DNA from: Rhodanobacter sp. B04
GTDB taxonomy: Bacteria > Pseudomonadota > Gammaproteobacteria > Xanthomonadales > Rhodanobacteraceae
DNA length: 64,000 nucleotides
Reading direction: 5' to 3'
NCBI RefSeq assembly: GCF_002001125.1
Contig: NZ_MUNV01000026.1
Location: forward strand, 372,001-436,000
Both the position numbers and the translations under genes were made by a program. This document shows positions 18,116-27,820 of the stretch, in pieces; positions within the stretch are counted from its first letter, which is position 1; every line of letters starts with the position of its first letter. The notes beneath the pieces are model-generated. The model did not search any database. It was not told where the DNA came from and was given only the letters and a program-made list of their open reading frames with translations.

Positions 18116-19437
18116 CACGGGACGTCACTCTTTGCGGCCTGCTCTCGGGCATGGACTCTGGCCAGGCGCGGCTGCGTCTCCGGCATGGTCAGCAAGACGG
18201 GCATCACGACCAGGGCGACGGCGGCGATCATGGCGCCGGGCAGGGCGGTCCATCCGGTCAGCCGCACGAGCAGCTCGGCGAGGAAGGGCGTCAGGCCGCC
18301 GAAGATGGCTGTGGCGACGGTCACGCCCAGCGCCAGGCCGCTGAGTCGGCCTTCGCCGGGAAACTGTTCGGCGGTCGCCGGGGCGCCTACCGCACTCACG
18401 CCGCCGGCGAGGCAGGCCAGCACGATCGCGCCGGCGGCGACGTGCAGCTCGCCGCCACCGGCCATCAGGCCGAACATCGACAGCGGCAGCAGCATGCCGG
18501 CGACACCCAGCCAGATCAGTACCGGTTTGCGTCCGACCCGGTCGGAGAGCGCACCCGTCAGCGGCGTGACCAGGATCACTGCCACCGCGGCAACGGTCGA
18601 CAGCCACAGCGAACGGCCTTCGGCCAGGATGCCCGACGAGTTCAGGAACGCCGGCACATAGGTGATGCCGACGTAGTAAGTGATGGAACCCAGCGCCGAG
18701 ATGGCGAAGGTGCGCAGCAGCGCGGGCCGGTGACGGGCGACGGTGTGGCGCAGCGGGGACTTGGGCACGGTGCGCTGCCGCACCTGGCGCAGGAAGTCCG
18801 GCGACTCCTCCATGCCTGACCGCGCGAACCACACGCCGCCTGCCAGCGCCGCGCCCACGAAGAACGGAATGCGCCAGCCCCAGGCGTCGAGATGGACTGT
18901 ACTCATCGCCCCCACCGTCAGTGCGGCGACCGCCACGGCCAACAGCGCCCCGACCTCGCTGGCGGCAGAGGCCAGCGAAGTGATCAAGCCGCGCCGGTCC
19001 TCGCGCGCACCCTCCAGCAGGTAGGCGACCACGCCCGTATATTCGCCGCCGACCGAGAACGCCATGAAGCAGCGCAGCAGCAACAGCCACGCACCCGCCG
19101 CCGGCCCGATCGCGGCATGGTCGGGCAGCAAGGCTGTGGCGAGCATCGCCAGCGTCATCAGCATCATCGACAGCACCAGGGTGCGCTGCCGTCCGATGCG
19201 GTCGCCGAGATGGCCGAACACCATCGCGCCCAGCGGCCGCATGCCGTAGGAAATGGCGAACCCGGCGAGGGTTGCCAGCAGCGAGTTGCGCCCGCCGCCG
19301 AAGAACACCCGCGACAGCACCGTGGCGAAATACAGGTAGAGCGTAAAGTCGTACCACTCCACCACCGTCGACAGTGCCGCGACCGCCATCGAGGCACGCG
19401 AGGCTTCGGGAGCACGGTGGTTTTCGGTCGAGGTCAT
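18115..19437 (-). CDS. MFS transporter, metabolite:H+ symporter-like
   Basis: This 440-residue protein has 12 predicted membrane helices. The loop motifs GDRIGRQRTLVLS (after helix 2) and SDRVGRKPVLIW (after helix 8), plus the opening VVEWYDFTLYLYFATVLS, place it in the MHS/ProP-like branch, which imports organic acids, betaine or shikimate-type compounds with protons. ATG 19437 fits this family's start; the open frame upstream is not conserved. A 7-bp palindrome at 19465-19485 lies just before it. It overlaps the sulfotransferase gene. Confidence 0.92.
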   Translation of the reverse strand: MTSTENHRAPEASRASMAVAALSTVVEWYDFTLYLYFATVLSRVFFGGGRNSLLATLAGFAISYGMRPLGAMVFGHLGDRIGRQRTLVLSMMLMTLAMLATALLPDHAAIGPAAGAWLLLLRCFMAFSVGGEYTGVVAYLLEGAREDRRGLITSLASAASEVGALLAVAVAALTVGAMSTVHLDAWGWRIPFFVGAALAGGVWFARSGMEESPDFLRQVRQRTVPKSPLRHTVARHRPALLRTFAISALGSITYYVGITYVPAFLNSSGILAEGRSLWLSTVAAVAVILVTPLTGALSDRVGRKPVLIWLGVAGMLLPLSMFGLMAGGGELHVAAGAIVLACLAGGVSAVGAPATAEQFPGEGRLSGLALGVTVATAIFGGLTPFLAELLVRLTGWTALPGAMIAAVALVVMPVLLTMPETQPRLARVHAREQAAKSDVP

Positions 19438-19464
19438 GCAGACGGGTTGCCGGAAGCGAGAAGA

Positions 19465-19485
19465 CGTCAGGGACAATACCTGACG
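19465..19485. repeat. Short palindrome related to that at 20071
   Basis: CGTCAGG (19465-19471) and CCTGACG (19479-19485) form a perfect 7-bp stem around a 7-base loop. Its 21 bases match 15 of 21 positions of 20071-20091, so the two are probably copies of one dispersed element. It lies in the leader of the MFS gene and could also act as the terminator of the gene ending at 19505. Confidence 0.5.
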
Positions 19486-19504
19486 CAGCCGCGGTGACCC
19501 AGGA

Positions 19505-19972
19505 TCAGCGCAGCGGTTCTGTCGCCGTATCGCCCTTGCATGGGATCGGCCCGCCATCCTTGCCGACCGCCTGCGTAAAGCTCGAACCGTTGCGGTTGAT
19601 CACGATGCCATCGGCGCATTGCTGGTTGTGGTCCAGCCGGTAACTTGCCTGCACGGCAAGCTCTTGCTGCCGTTGCTTTTCCTGAAGTATGGCCTGCTCC
19701 GCCTGATATTGCCGAGCCTGCTCGTTCACCTGCTGGTAGGTGCTGGACAAGTCCTCGCGCTGCTGCTTCAGGTCGGCCGCCAACTGCGCCTGGTGTTGCT
19801 GGGCCTGAGCTTTGGCCTGCTGCGCCTCCAGTTCGGCGGCGCGGGCGGAATCGCGCGTGACCTCATCGGCGTGGCGCGCCTCGAGATACTGGGAAAGTCC
19901 ATTCCAGGCGAGCACGGCGACGATCAAGCCCGCGGCGGCGGCGCCGATTTTCCACGACAACGGCATGGCCAT
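19505..19972 (-). CDS. Membrane-anchored coiled-coil protein, function unknown
   Basis: This 155-residue protein has one N-terminal membrane helix (WKIGAAAAGLIVAVLAWNGL), then about 85 residues of Ala/Gln/Glu-rich helix (AAELEAQQAKAQAQQHQAQ and further heptads) that should form a coiled coil. The tail has NQQCADGIVINRNGSSF and GPIPCKGDTA, whose two cysteines could pair. The topology suggests an inner-membrane anchor with a periplasmic coiled coil. I do not recognise the family. ATG 19972 has GGGGAA upstream; longer starts exist but lack one. Confidence 0.7.
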   Translation of the reverse strand: MAMPLSWKIGAAAAGLIVAVLAWNGLSQYLEARHADEVTRDSARAAELEAQQAKAQAQQHQAQLAADLKQQREDLSSTYQQVNEQARQYQAEQAILQEKQRQQELAVQASYRLDHNQQCADGIVINRNGSSFTQAVGKDGGPIPCKGDTATEPLR

Positions 19973-20070
19973 ACATTCCCCTAGCAAGATCATGAAAAAT
20001 CCCGCACCCTCCGTACCCCGACGCAGCCTCGTCGGGAGCCGGTTGATGGAGTCTAGCAGGCCGAAAAAAG

Positions 20071-20114
20071 TGTCAGGGGCGATTCCCGACGGCTCCGTCG
20101 AAACTGTCCCTGAC
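20071..20114. repeat. Compound palindrome, dispersed repeat
   Basis: An outer pair GTCAGGG (20072-20078) and CCCTGAC (20108-20114) encloses a perfect inner hairpin CGACGG/CCGTCG (20087-20092 and 20095-20100). The left half resembles 19465-19485. It follows a run of six A's. The form recalls the widespread proteobacterial repeats containing GTGTCAGG. It lies in the gap between divergent genes 19505 and 20263. Confidence 0.5.
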
Positions 20115-20262
20115 GCCATTCTTCCCTTGCCGGCACGCCGGCTGGGGCCCGGCCGGGGGCGCCGGGATATGCGATAGTTCATGCATCGGTGTTCCGGGCC
20201 GACGGTCGCATGGCACGTTATCGGAGTGGGAGCCGGGTCGCAGGGGAGCGGTTGGATTGCGC

Positions 20263-23175
20263 ATGAATCGTTGGGTCAGGGGATGGGGGGCGCTCGTCCT
20301 GGTGGTGTGCGGCTTGCTGGCGGTGTCGCCGGCCCGTGCGCTCGACCCCGATCGGGCGATCGGGCAGCTGACCCACGTCTGGTACGAGAACCAGCTGCCG
20401 CAAGGCACGGTGTTGTCCATCGCCCAGGGCAAGGGCGGTTCGATCTGGCTGGCGACGTACGGCGGCCTGGTTCACTACAGCGGCGCGGAGTTCGACACCA
20501 TCGACCCGCGCGTGGCGCCGGTGCTCAAGAGCACGGCGATCACCGCAGTCTATGTCGATCGCGCGGGCACGCTGTGGGTGGGCACGCTGAACGACGGGTT
20601 GTACCGCCGCCATGGGCGCGTGCTGGAGCCGGTGGTGTTGCCGGCGGACATCAAGAGCGTGTTTGGCATTGCGCAGGACCGTGGCGGCGCGCTCTGGCTG
20701 ACCACCAATGCCGGCGTCGCGCGGATGGGCGCGAAGGGCATCCGTCTGCTCGGCCAGGAAAGCGGGTTTCCGCCACGCGGGTTCTATCACGCGATCGTGG
20801 CCGATGCGGCGGGCGGGGTGTGGATCGCCGCGGATGATTTCGGTGTGGTGCACTGGCTCAACGGCCAGGTCGAGACGTTCGATACCCGGCGCGGCCTGCC
20901 GACCAATGCCGTGCACAGTTTGGCGATCGACCATGCCGGCACCGTGTGGGTCGGTACGCAGGGTGGCCCCGTGCGTTACCGCGATGGGCATTTCGAGCGT
21001 GACCCGCGCCTGGCGGCGCTCGATGGGAAGCCCATCTATACCCTGCATGGCGACCGCGACGGCAGCATGTGGTTTGCGCCGCTCGGCGGCATGGGCATCT
21101 GCCGTCTGACCCGCGCACGCTTCGACTGCGACAATACGCTGAGCGGCCTGGTCGGCGAGACCGTACGCTCGATGTTCGAGGATCACGAAGGCAACCTCTG
21201 GATGGGGACCACCTCCAGCGGCATCCACCGGTTCAGCGATTCGAAGCTGGTCACCGTCACCGGGAAAATGGATTCCAACGCGGTGCGCGCCGTCTACCAG
21301 GATCGCGCGGGTACGCTCTGGATCGGCACCGACGGCTCGGGACTGTCGCGTTACGAGAACCAGGCGCTGATGCCGGCGACGGCGATCAACGCGAAGCTGT
21401 CCAGCCTGTTGCTGCGGGCGATCGAATCCGATGCGGCCGGCAACCTGTGGGTGGGATCGACCGACGGGGTGAGCCGGATCGCGCCCGATGGCACGGTGCG
21501 CAACTTCGGCGTCGGCGATGGGCTGCCCGGCACGATCGTGTTCGCGTTCGCGCCCAGCCGCGATGGCGGTATGTGGGTGGCGACCCTGCAGGGCGTGGCG
21601 AAGATCAGCGGCGACAAGATCAGCGTGCTGCAGGGCACGCGCGGCGACGACGTTCGCGCGTTGTACGAGGATCCGGCCGGGCGTCTGTGGATCGGCGAGC
21701 GCAGCGGCTTGCGTTGCCTGCACGATGGTGTGGTCGACCGCTGCGGTACCGATGGCCTGCCGGGCACGAGCGTGTTCGCGTTTCATGTCGAAGCCAATGG
21801 CGACCTGTGGCTCGGCACCAGCGTGGGCCTGATGCGCGTGCGCGGGCGGGCAGTGCAGGCCTTCGCCGAGCGGGCGGGCTTCTATGGCGACGCGGTGTTC
21901 GCGATGCTCGACGATGACGATGGCCACTTCTGGGTGAGTTCGAACCGCGGCATCGCGCGGTTTGCGTGGGCCGGCATCGATGCGCTCGACCGCGGCGCGG
22001 CCAGGCAGATAGAGCCGCGCTGGTACGGCAAGAACGACGGCATGCTTTCGCAGCAGGGCAACGGCGCCTCGCAGACGCCGGCATGGCGCACGAACGACGG
22101 GCGGATGTGGTTCGGCACGGCCAACGGCGTGGTCATCGTGGATCCGAAGCACGAGCGGGTGAACCGGATGCGTCCGCCGGTCGCGGTCGAGCGCGTGCTG
22201 GTGGACGGCAAGGAGGTTGATCCGGATCACGTCGGACGGATCGGTCCCGGCGTGGAACGCATCGAACTGCACTACGCCGCGATGAGCTATGTGGCGCCCG
22301 CCGCGGTGCAGTACCGCTATCGCATCGAGGGCTTCGACCATGGCTGGATCGACGCCGGCAACAGCCGCGTCGCCTACTACACCAATCTTCCGCCCGGCGA
22401 CTACGTGTTCCGCGTGATCGCCAGCAACAACGACGGCGTGTGGAACGCCGACGGCGCCAGCGTGGCTTTCACGATCGTGCCGAGCTGGTATGCCACCTGG
22501 TGGTTCCGCGCCCTCGTCGCGGTGATCGTGATCGGCCTGCTCGCCATGGCCTACCGGCTTCGCGTGTGGCGCCTGCACGAGCGCGAGCGCGAGCTGACGC
22601 ACGAGGTCGCGCAGCGCACCGAGGCGTTGCGCAACGCGAACGCCGAGCTGAAGCGCATCGCTGCGCTCGATGGCCTCACCCGCATTGCCAATCGCGGGGC
22701 GTTCGACCAACGGCTGCGCGAGGTCCTGAGCGAGCATGTGGCGCGTGGCACGTCGCTGGCCGTGCTGATGTGCGACGTCGATGCGTTCAAGGACTACAAC
22801 GATACCTACGGCCATCTTGCCGGCGACGTCGCATTGACTGCAGTGGCGGGCGCGCTGACCAAGGTGCTGCGTCCGGCCGCGGATCTCGCCGCGCGCTATG
22901 GTGGCGAGGAGTTCGCGGTGCTGCTCACCCAGTGCGACGCCCACGCAGCTGCTGCGGTGGCGCAACGCATTCTCGAGGCGGTGCGCACGCTGGCGATCGA
23001 ACATCGTTGCTCCGATGTCGCGCCGCACGTGACCATCAGCATAGGCATTGCCGCCATCGTGCCCACGGTCACGGACTCGCCGGAGCAACTGCTTCGCTGC
23101 GCGGACGAGGCGCTGTATCGCGCCAAGGCAGCGGGGCGTGACCGCATGGCTGGTGGCCCTGAACACGCCGGATGA
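20263..23175 (+). CDS. Second propeller / Y_Y_Y / GGDEF diguanylate cyclase
   Basis: This protein of about 970 residues has the same architecture as the one at 2209-5298: a signal peptide (WGALVLVVCGLLAVSPARAL), about 14 propeller repeats with WxGT motifs (residues ~40-650), a Y_Y_Y domain (~680-745, YRYRIEGFDHGWIDAG), one transmembrane helix near 765, a coiled coil and a GGDEF domain. GGEEF near residue 880 and CDVDAFKDYNDTYGH are intact, so it should make c-di-GMP. The upstream segment RPAAD has one residue too many for the RxxD inhibitory site. TTG 20257 is an alternative start; ATG 20263 has TTGGA six bases before it. Confidence 0.92.
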   Translation: MNRWVRGWGALVLVVCGLLAVSPARALDPDRAIGQLTHVWYENQLPQGTVLSIAQGKGGSIWLATYGGLVHYSGAEFDTIDPRVAPVLKSTAITAVYVDRAGTLWVGTLNDGLYRRHGRVLEPVVLPADIKSVFGIAQDRGGALWLTTNAGVARMGAKGIRLLGQESGFPPRGFYHAIVADAAGGVWIAADDFGVVHWLNGQVETFDTRRGLPTNAVHSLAIDHAGTVWVGTQGGPVRYRDGHFERDPRLAALDGKPIYTLHGDRDGSMWFAPLGGMGICRLTRARFDCDNTLSGLVGETVRSMFEDHEGNLWMGTTSSGIHRFSDSKLVTVTGKMDSNAVRAVYQDRAGTLWIGTDGSGLSRYENQALMPATAINAKLSSLLLRAIESDAAGNLWVGSTDGVSRIAPDGTVRNFGVGDGLPGTIVFAFAPSRDGGMWVATLQGVAKISGDKISVLQGTRGDDVRALYEDPAGRLWIGERSGLRCLHDGVVDRCGTDGLPGTSVFAFHVEANGDLWLGTSVGLMRVRGRAVQAFAERAGFYGDAVFAMLDDDDGHFWVSSNRGIARFAWAGIDALDRGAARQIEPRWYGKNDGMLSQQGNGASQTPAWRTNDGRMWFGTANGVVIVDPKHERVNRMRPPVAVERVLVDGKEVDPDHVGRIGPGVERIELHYAAMSYVAPAAVQYRYRIEGFDHGWIDAGNSRVAYYTNLPPGDYVFRVIASNNDGVWNADGASVAFTIVPSWYATWWFRALVAVIVIGLLAMAYRLRVWRLHERERELTHEVAQRTEALRNANAELKRIAALDGLTRIANRGAFDQRLREVLSEHVARGTSLAVLMCDVDAFKDYNDTYGHLAGDVALTAVAGALTKVLRPAADLAARYGGEEFAVLLTQCDAHAAAAVAQRILEAVRTLAIEHRCSDVAPHVTISIGIAAIVPTVTDSPEQLLRCADEALYRAKAAGRDRMAGGPEHAG

Positions 23176-23222
23176 TGGCTCCGACCAGGAGTGGGAGGCC
23201 GCGGGCTCCGGCCCTGGCTTGA

Positions 23223-23609
23223 TCAGGCTCCGGAAGGCTTCAGGCCGCCGTGGTGCGGCGTCAGGCGCAGGCCGCTGCTTCGGCAGACGTCGATGCGCGC
23301 AAAGAACTGCGTGCGTCCACCGTGGAAAGTGACGCGGAGGTCGCGCAGGCATCCGCCGGGTGGAACATCGAAGGTCATCGAGGTCAGGCCGCCCTGCAGC
23401 GGTTGACCCAGGGCGATGTCCTGGAAGGCATCGTGGTCGGCAGGTGCGATGGCGAGCGCGATGACACTGTCGAACGTGGCATTCACCAGATCGAAGTGCC
23501 GCGCGGGTCTGCGCACCGCGTCGGCGCTGGCGGCCGATGCAACGACGAGCTGGCTGCCAAGCGCGATGGCAAGCATGGCGACGAGGGCGGTGGCGCGGGT
23601 CGGATTCAT
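23223..23609 (-). CDS. Uncharacterised secreted protein
   Basis: The 128-residue product has a signal peptide (ATALVAMLAIALGSQLVVASAASA) and a mature region of about 95 residues with FDLVNATFDSVIALAIAP, LQGGLTSMTFDVPPGG, CLRDLRVTFHGGRTQ and two cysteines that could form one disulfide. It looks like a small beta-sandwich. I do not recognise a named family. GGAG is seven bases before ATG 23609. It converges with the cyclase gene at 20263-23175. Confidence 0.7.
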   Translation of the reverse strand: MNPTRATALVAMLAIALGSQLVVASAASADAVRRPARHFDLVNATFDSVIALAIAPADHDAFQDIALGQPLQGGLTSMTFDVPPGGCLRDLRVTFHGGRTQFFARIDVCRSSGLRLTPHHGGLKPSGA

Positions 23610-23814
23610 GGGAGTGCTCCGGCTGGGGTGGCTTGCCGCCGGTGGCTCGTGCGCACGCGGTCGGCACCGTGATATGGCCGGATGGAGGCCTCCTGTGGAA
23701 CCGGTTCGGGACGAATCGTCGTGGCGCGGTGGTGAATCGTAGTGGTGTGGTGTTTTGCTTTTCAGCGCTGCATGGCGCGCCTAGGATGTTCTCCAACTCC
23801 GCAGGATGCCGACG

Positions 23815-24927
23815 ATGAAGATCCGTCTGGGCAACATGAAAATCGGCCTGTGGCCCTATCTCGGCCTGTGGACGGCGGTAGTCGTGTTGTTCGCGATGCA
23901 GAATTTTGTGGCGGATGCCTTGAATGGGCGCACGTGGTCGGCGTGGGATTATCTGCGTTGGTCGGGTATCCGCTGGTACACCTGGGCAGCGCTGGCGCCA
24001 CTGGTGTTCCGGCTTGCCGAACGTCATCCCATCCAAGCGCCGCTGCGCCTGCGCGGCCTTGGCACCCAATGTGTCGCGAGCGTGGCGGTTACCTTGCTGG
24101 CGTTGGTGATCGGGGCGTTTGTTTCGACCGCGTTTGAGCCCAGCGGCTTCGACACGCAACTGCGCTATTTCCTGGGCTTCTATGTCGCTACAGGATTGCT
24201 GACTTATTGGGCCTTGTACGCAGTGCAGCGAGCCGTGCAGTTCTACGAAGAGAAAACGCACCGCGAAGTGGAAGCGAGCCGGCTGGCCTCGGAACTGGCG
24301 CAATCGCGCCTGCGTGCGTTGAAGTCGCAGCTGCAGCCGCATTTCCTGTTCAACACCTTGCATGCGATCGCGACGTTGCTGGACGAGGACGCATTGTCGG
24401 CCGAAGACATGCTGCTGCGCCTGAGCGATTTGCTGCGTGCATTCCTCGAGGATTACGACGGCCAGGAAGTGAGCTTGCGGCGGGAACTGATCCTGCTGGA
24501 TCTCTACCTCGGCATCCAGCGCTTCCGCTTCAAGGATCGTCTCACCACGCAGATCTACATTGCCCCGGACACGCTGGATTGCGCCGTGCCCAGCCTGATC
24601 CTGCAGCCGATCGTGGAGAACGCCATCACCCATGGAATCGGCAAGCGGATCGGGGTGGACTGCATCGAGATCGAAAGCCGGCGCGAGGGCGACACGCTGT
24701 GCATCGACGTGCGCAACCGCAACAGTACGTTGGAGGTCGGGGTTGCATCTGCGGCGGGGCACGGTATCGGCCTGTCGAACACCGAACTGCGCCTGCGCGA
24801 GCTGTATGGCGATATTGCGCAGGTGCGCCTGGAGATGATCTGGCCCGAGGGCGTGGTCTGCCGGCTGCGCCTGCCGTTCCGCGCGATCGAGGAAGCTGAC
24901 GATGCGCCGGAGGTCGAGCTTACGTGA
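23815..24927 (+). CDS. Sensor histidine kinase of the LytS/YehU type
   Basis: This 370-residue kinase has four membrane helices (residues ~8-140), a connecting helix with QFYEEKTHREVEASRL, then a His_kinase domain with the phosphorylated His in LKSQLQPHFLFNTLHAI near residue 185 and a HATPase domain with the N-box LQPIVENAITHGIG and glycine-rich GHGIGLSNTELRL. There is no periplasmic sensor domain, so it probably senses the membrane or a ligand among its helices. AGGA eight bases upstream supports ATG 23815 over ATG 23806. It overlaps the response regulator gene by four bases. Confidence 0.92.
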   Translation: MKIRLGNMKIGLWPYLGLWTAVVVLFAMQNFVADALNGRTWSAWDYLRWSGIRWYTWAALAPLVFRLAERHPIQAPLRLRGLGTQCVASVAVTLLALVIGAFVSTAFEPSGFDTQLRYFLGFYVATGLLTYWALYAVQRAVQFYEEKTHREVEASRLASELAQSRLRALKSQLQPHFLFNTLHAIATLLDEDALSAEDMLLRLSDLLRAFLEDYDGQEVSLRRELILLDLYLGIQRFRFKDRLTTQIYIAPDTLDCAVPSLILQPIVENAITHGIGKRIGVDCIEIESRREGDTLCIDVRNRNSTLEVGVASAAGHGIGLSNTELRLRELYGDIAQVRLEMIWPEGVVCRLRLPFRAIEEADDAPEVELT

Positions 24928-25712
24928 GCATCGTCACCCTGGTCGTGGACGACGAGCCGATCGCGCGCCATGCCATCGTGCGGCTGCTGCGCGACGATCC
25001 CGAGATCGAGCTGCTGGCCGAGTGCGGTGACGGCGTGTCGGCGGTCGCGGCGATACGCAGCCAGTCACCGGACCTGGTCTTTCTCGACATCCAGATGCCT
25101 GCGATGAGCGGTATCGACGTGGTGGCGACGATTGGCGCGGAGCGCATGCCGGCGACGGTGTTTGTCACCGCCTTCGAGCAATACGCGGTGCGGGCGTTCG
25201 AGGCGAACGCGGTGGATTACCTGGTGAAGCCGTTCAGCCGGGAGCGATTCGCGAACACGCTGCGGCGCGTGAAGGCGCGGCTGTCCACCGGCGATGGCAC
25301 GGGCGGGGCCGCTTCCGTGCAGATCCTGCAGGCGCTCGATGCCCTGCGCCAGCGCGACGACTACATCCAGCGCCTCCCCGTGCGCATCGACGAGCACATC
25401 AGCTTCATCGACGTCGACCAGATCGTGTGGATCAAGGCCAGCGGCAACACCGTGCAGATCCACCTGGCCGACGGCGTCCATGAAATGCGCGAGACCATGG
25501 GCACGCTCGCCGCGCGACTCGATCCGCGGCATTTCGCGCGGGTCCACCGCTCGGCCATCATCAACGTGCGCCGGATCCAGGCCATCCATCCGTGGTTCAA
25601 CGGCCACCATGTCGTCACGATGGATACCGGCCAGAAACTGCGCATGAGCCGCTACCAGCACGAAACCTTTCTGCGCCTGGTCTCGGCCAGCAGTGGGAAG
25701 CGGGTGGAATAG
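24924..25712 (+). CDS. LytTR-family response regulator
   Basis: This 262-residue protein has an N-terminal receiver domain (VVDDEP at residues 7-12, the phospho-Asp in LVFLDIQMP near 54, VTAF and KPF) and a C-terminal LytTR DNA-binding domain (residues ~150-255: FIDVDQIVWIKASGNTV, HFARVHRSAIINVRRI). It should be phosphorylated by the kinase at 23815, whose stop its GTG start overlaps. LytTR proteins bind paired 9-bp direct repeats; I did not find a convincing target inside the window. Confidence 0.93.
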   Translation: MSIVTLVVDDEPIARHAIVRLLRDDPEIELLAECGDGVSAVAAIRSQSPDLVFLDIQMPAMSGIDVVATIGAERMPATVFVTAFEQYAVRAFEANAVDYLVKPFSRERFANTLRRVKARLSTGDGTGGAASVQILQALDALRQRDDYIQRLPVRIDEHISFIDVDQIVWIKASGNTVQIHLADGVHEMRETMGTLAARLDPRHFARVHRSAIINVRRIQAIHPWFNGHHVVTMDTGQKLRMSRYQHETFLRLVSASSGKRVE

Positions 25713-25861
25713 GGATGCTGGCTAAACAGCAAGACGAAGCCATCCCTCGCCGTGGCCGGATTCTCTCTCGACGATCGGAGCCAGAAGCAAATCGGGCTAC
25801 ACAGTTTGCGCAGCGATGTTAACTTGTGCGAATCCCCTGGGTCTGCCTGTCGGAGTTCATG

Positions 25862-27820
25862 ATGTTCGTTGCCTCTTCCTCCCGGTCGCCGTCTGGCGCG
25901 CACCGCACGTTTGCTCGTCTTGCCGTGGTCATTTCGATGACCTTCGCGACCGCCGCCGTCCATGCGCAGGATCCGCGAACCGACCAGGTGCCCCCGCCGC
26001 AGGACACGCCCTATGCCGGCACGATCACGCTTCATGTCGATGCCAGCGACACCGTGCAGGGGATTTTTCGCGTCCATGAAACGATTCCGGTGCAGGCAGG
26101 CGCATTGACGCTGCTGTACCCGCAGTGGATTCCCGGCGACCACTCGCCGACCGGCCCGATCGCCATGCTCGCTGGCCTCGAACTTCGCGGCAACGGCAAG
26201 CGGCTGATGTGGAAGCGCGACAAGTACAACGTGTACGCGTTCCATCTCGACGTGCCCGCAGGCGTCTCCACTGTCGATGCGACCTTCCAGTACATGTCCG
26301 GCCGCACCGACGGCGAGGGGTTCGAGATCACCGATCGCATGATGGACATGGAATGGAGCAAGGTGGCGCTGTATCCGGCCGGCTATTTTTCACGCGGGAT
26401 CACCTTCGCGCCCAGCGTGACGCTGGCGCATGGCTGGCAGCTCGGCACCGCGCTGGAGACGGCCTCGCAGTCGGGCGACACGACCATCTTCAAGCCGGCG
26501 ACGTTCAACAACCTGGTCGATTCGCCGGTCTACGCGGGCCAGTACTTCAAGCGGGTCGACCTCAACCCGGGCGGCGACGCGCCGGTGCACCTGGACATCG
26601 TCGCCGATGCGCCGAAGTACCTGGAGATGACGCCCGAGCAGTTGCAGGTGCATCGCGCGCTGGTGACGCAGGCGGTGAAGCTGTTCGGCTCGCACCACTA
26701 CGACCACTACGACTTCCTGTTCTCGCTGTCGGATGTGCTGGACGGCAACGGCACCGAGCACCACCAGTCCAGCGAGAACGGCCTGGGCGCCGACTACTTC
26801 ACGGCCTGGAGCGACAACTCGCCCGGCCGCGACCTGCTGGCGCACGAGTACACGCATTCCTGGAACGGCAAGTTCCGCCGTCCGGCCGACCTGTGGACGC
26901 CCAATTTCAACGTGCCGATGGGCGATTCTCTGCTGTGGGTGTACGAAGGGCAGACGCAGTACTGGGGTTACATACTCACCGCGCGCGCCGGCATGTGGAC
27001 GCCGCAAGAGTTCCGCGATGCGCTGGCGATGGAGGCGGCCAATTACGAGCGCAACCGCGAAGGCTTTCAGTGGCGCACGCTGGAAGACACCACCAACGAT
27101 GCGACCGTGGCGCGCCGTTCGAGCCTGCCGTACCGCAGCTGGCAGATGAGCGAGGAGTACTACAGCGGGGGCCAGATGATGTGGCTGGAAGTGGACGCCA
27201 AGCTGCGCGCGCTGACGAATGACCGCAAGTCGCTGGACGATTTCGCGCGCGCGTTCTTCGGCGTCGACAACGGCAGCTACGTGACCAAGACCTACACCTT
27301 CGACGACGTGGTGGCGACCTTGAACGGCGTGGCCCCGTACGACTGGGCGGGCTTCCTGCATGCGCGCGTGCAGACGTTCGATCCGCCGCTGGAGAACGGC
27401 ATCGCCGCGACCGGCTGGAAGCTGGTCTACACCGATCAGGAAAGCGGCTACGAAAAGCAGTACAACAGCCGGCCGGAACCATCCCGCCATCTGTACAACT
27501 TCGCCTGGTCGATCGGCCTGACCATGAACGACAAGGGCGAGGTCAACGACGTGCGTTGGGACGGCCCGGCATTCAAGGCTGGCGTCAGCACCGGTGCCAC
27601 CCTGGTCGCGGTGAACGGGCAGGACTATTCGAGCGATGTGCTGAAGAGCGCGATCGCGGCAGCCAAGGACAGCAAGGCGCCGATCCAGCTGCTGCTGAAG
27701 TACCAGGGCGGCTATCGCACGGTGCCGGTGGATTACCACGGCGGCCTGCAGTACCCGCATCTGGTGCGCATCGAGGGCACGCCGGATTACCTGAGCCAGA
27801 TCATCGCGCCGCGCAAGTAG
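25862..27820 (+). CDS. M61-family metallopeptidase with PDZ domain
   Basis: This protein of about 652 residues has a signal peptide ending at AVHAQ, an N-terminal beta domain (~35-210), the zinc site HEYTHSWNGKF near residue 335 (HExxH) with the third ligand Glu in VYEGQTQYWGY, and a C-terminal PDZ domain (~530-630). M61 glycyl aminopeptidases of Sphingomonas and relatives are the founding members; the enzyme probably acts in the periplasm on peptides. GGAG six bases upstream favours ATG 25862 over ATG 25859 and the GTG at 25826. Confidence 0.92.
   Translation: MFVASSSRSPSGAHRTFARLAVVISMTFATAAVHAQDPRTDQVPPPQDTPYAGTITLHVDASDTVQGIFRVHETIPVQAGALTLLYPQWIPGDHSPTGPIAMLAGLELRGNGKRLMWKRDKYNVYAFHLDVPAGVSTVDATFQYMSGRTDGEGFEITDRMMDMEWSKVALYPAGYFSRGITFAPSVTLAHGWQLGTALETASQSGDTTIFKPATFNNLVDSPVYAGQYFKRVDLNPGGDAPVHLDIVADAPKYLEMTPEQLQVHRALVTQAVKLFGSHHYDHYDFLFSLSDVLDGNGTEHHQSSENGLGADYFTAWSDNSPGRDLLAHEYTHSWNGKFRRPADLWTPNFNVPMGDSLLWVYEGQTQYWGYILTARAGMWTPQEFRDALAMEAANYERNREGFQWRTLEDTTNDATVARRSSLPYRSWQMSEEYYSGGQMMWLEVDAKLRALTNDRKSLDDFARAFFGVDNGSYVTKTYTFDDVVATLNGVAPYDWAGFLHARVQTFDPPLENGIAATGWKLVYTDQESGYEKQYNSRPEPSRHLYNFAWSIGLTMNDKGEVNDVRWDGPAFKAGVSTGATLVAVNGQDYSSDVLKSAIAAAKDSKAPIQLLLKYQGGYRTVPVDYHGGLQYPHLVRIEGTPDYLSQIIAPRK

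Noticed and set aside
20218-24762. 1,514-codon minus-strand open frame
   Set aside because: Antisense to the second cyclase and the kinase, which have clear domains and codon use.
23815-25712. LytTR targets in the window
   Set aside because: No convincing paired direct repeats were seen near candidate genes.
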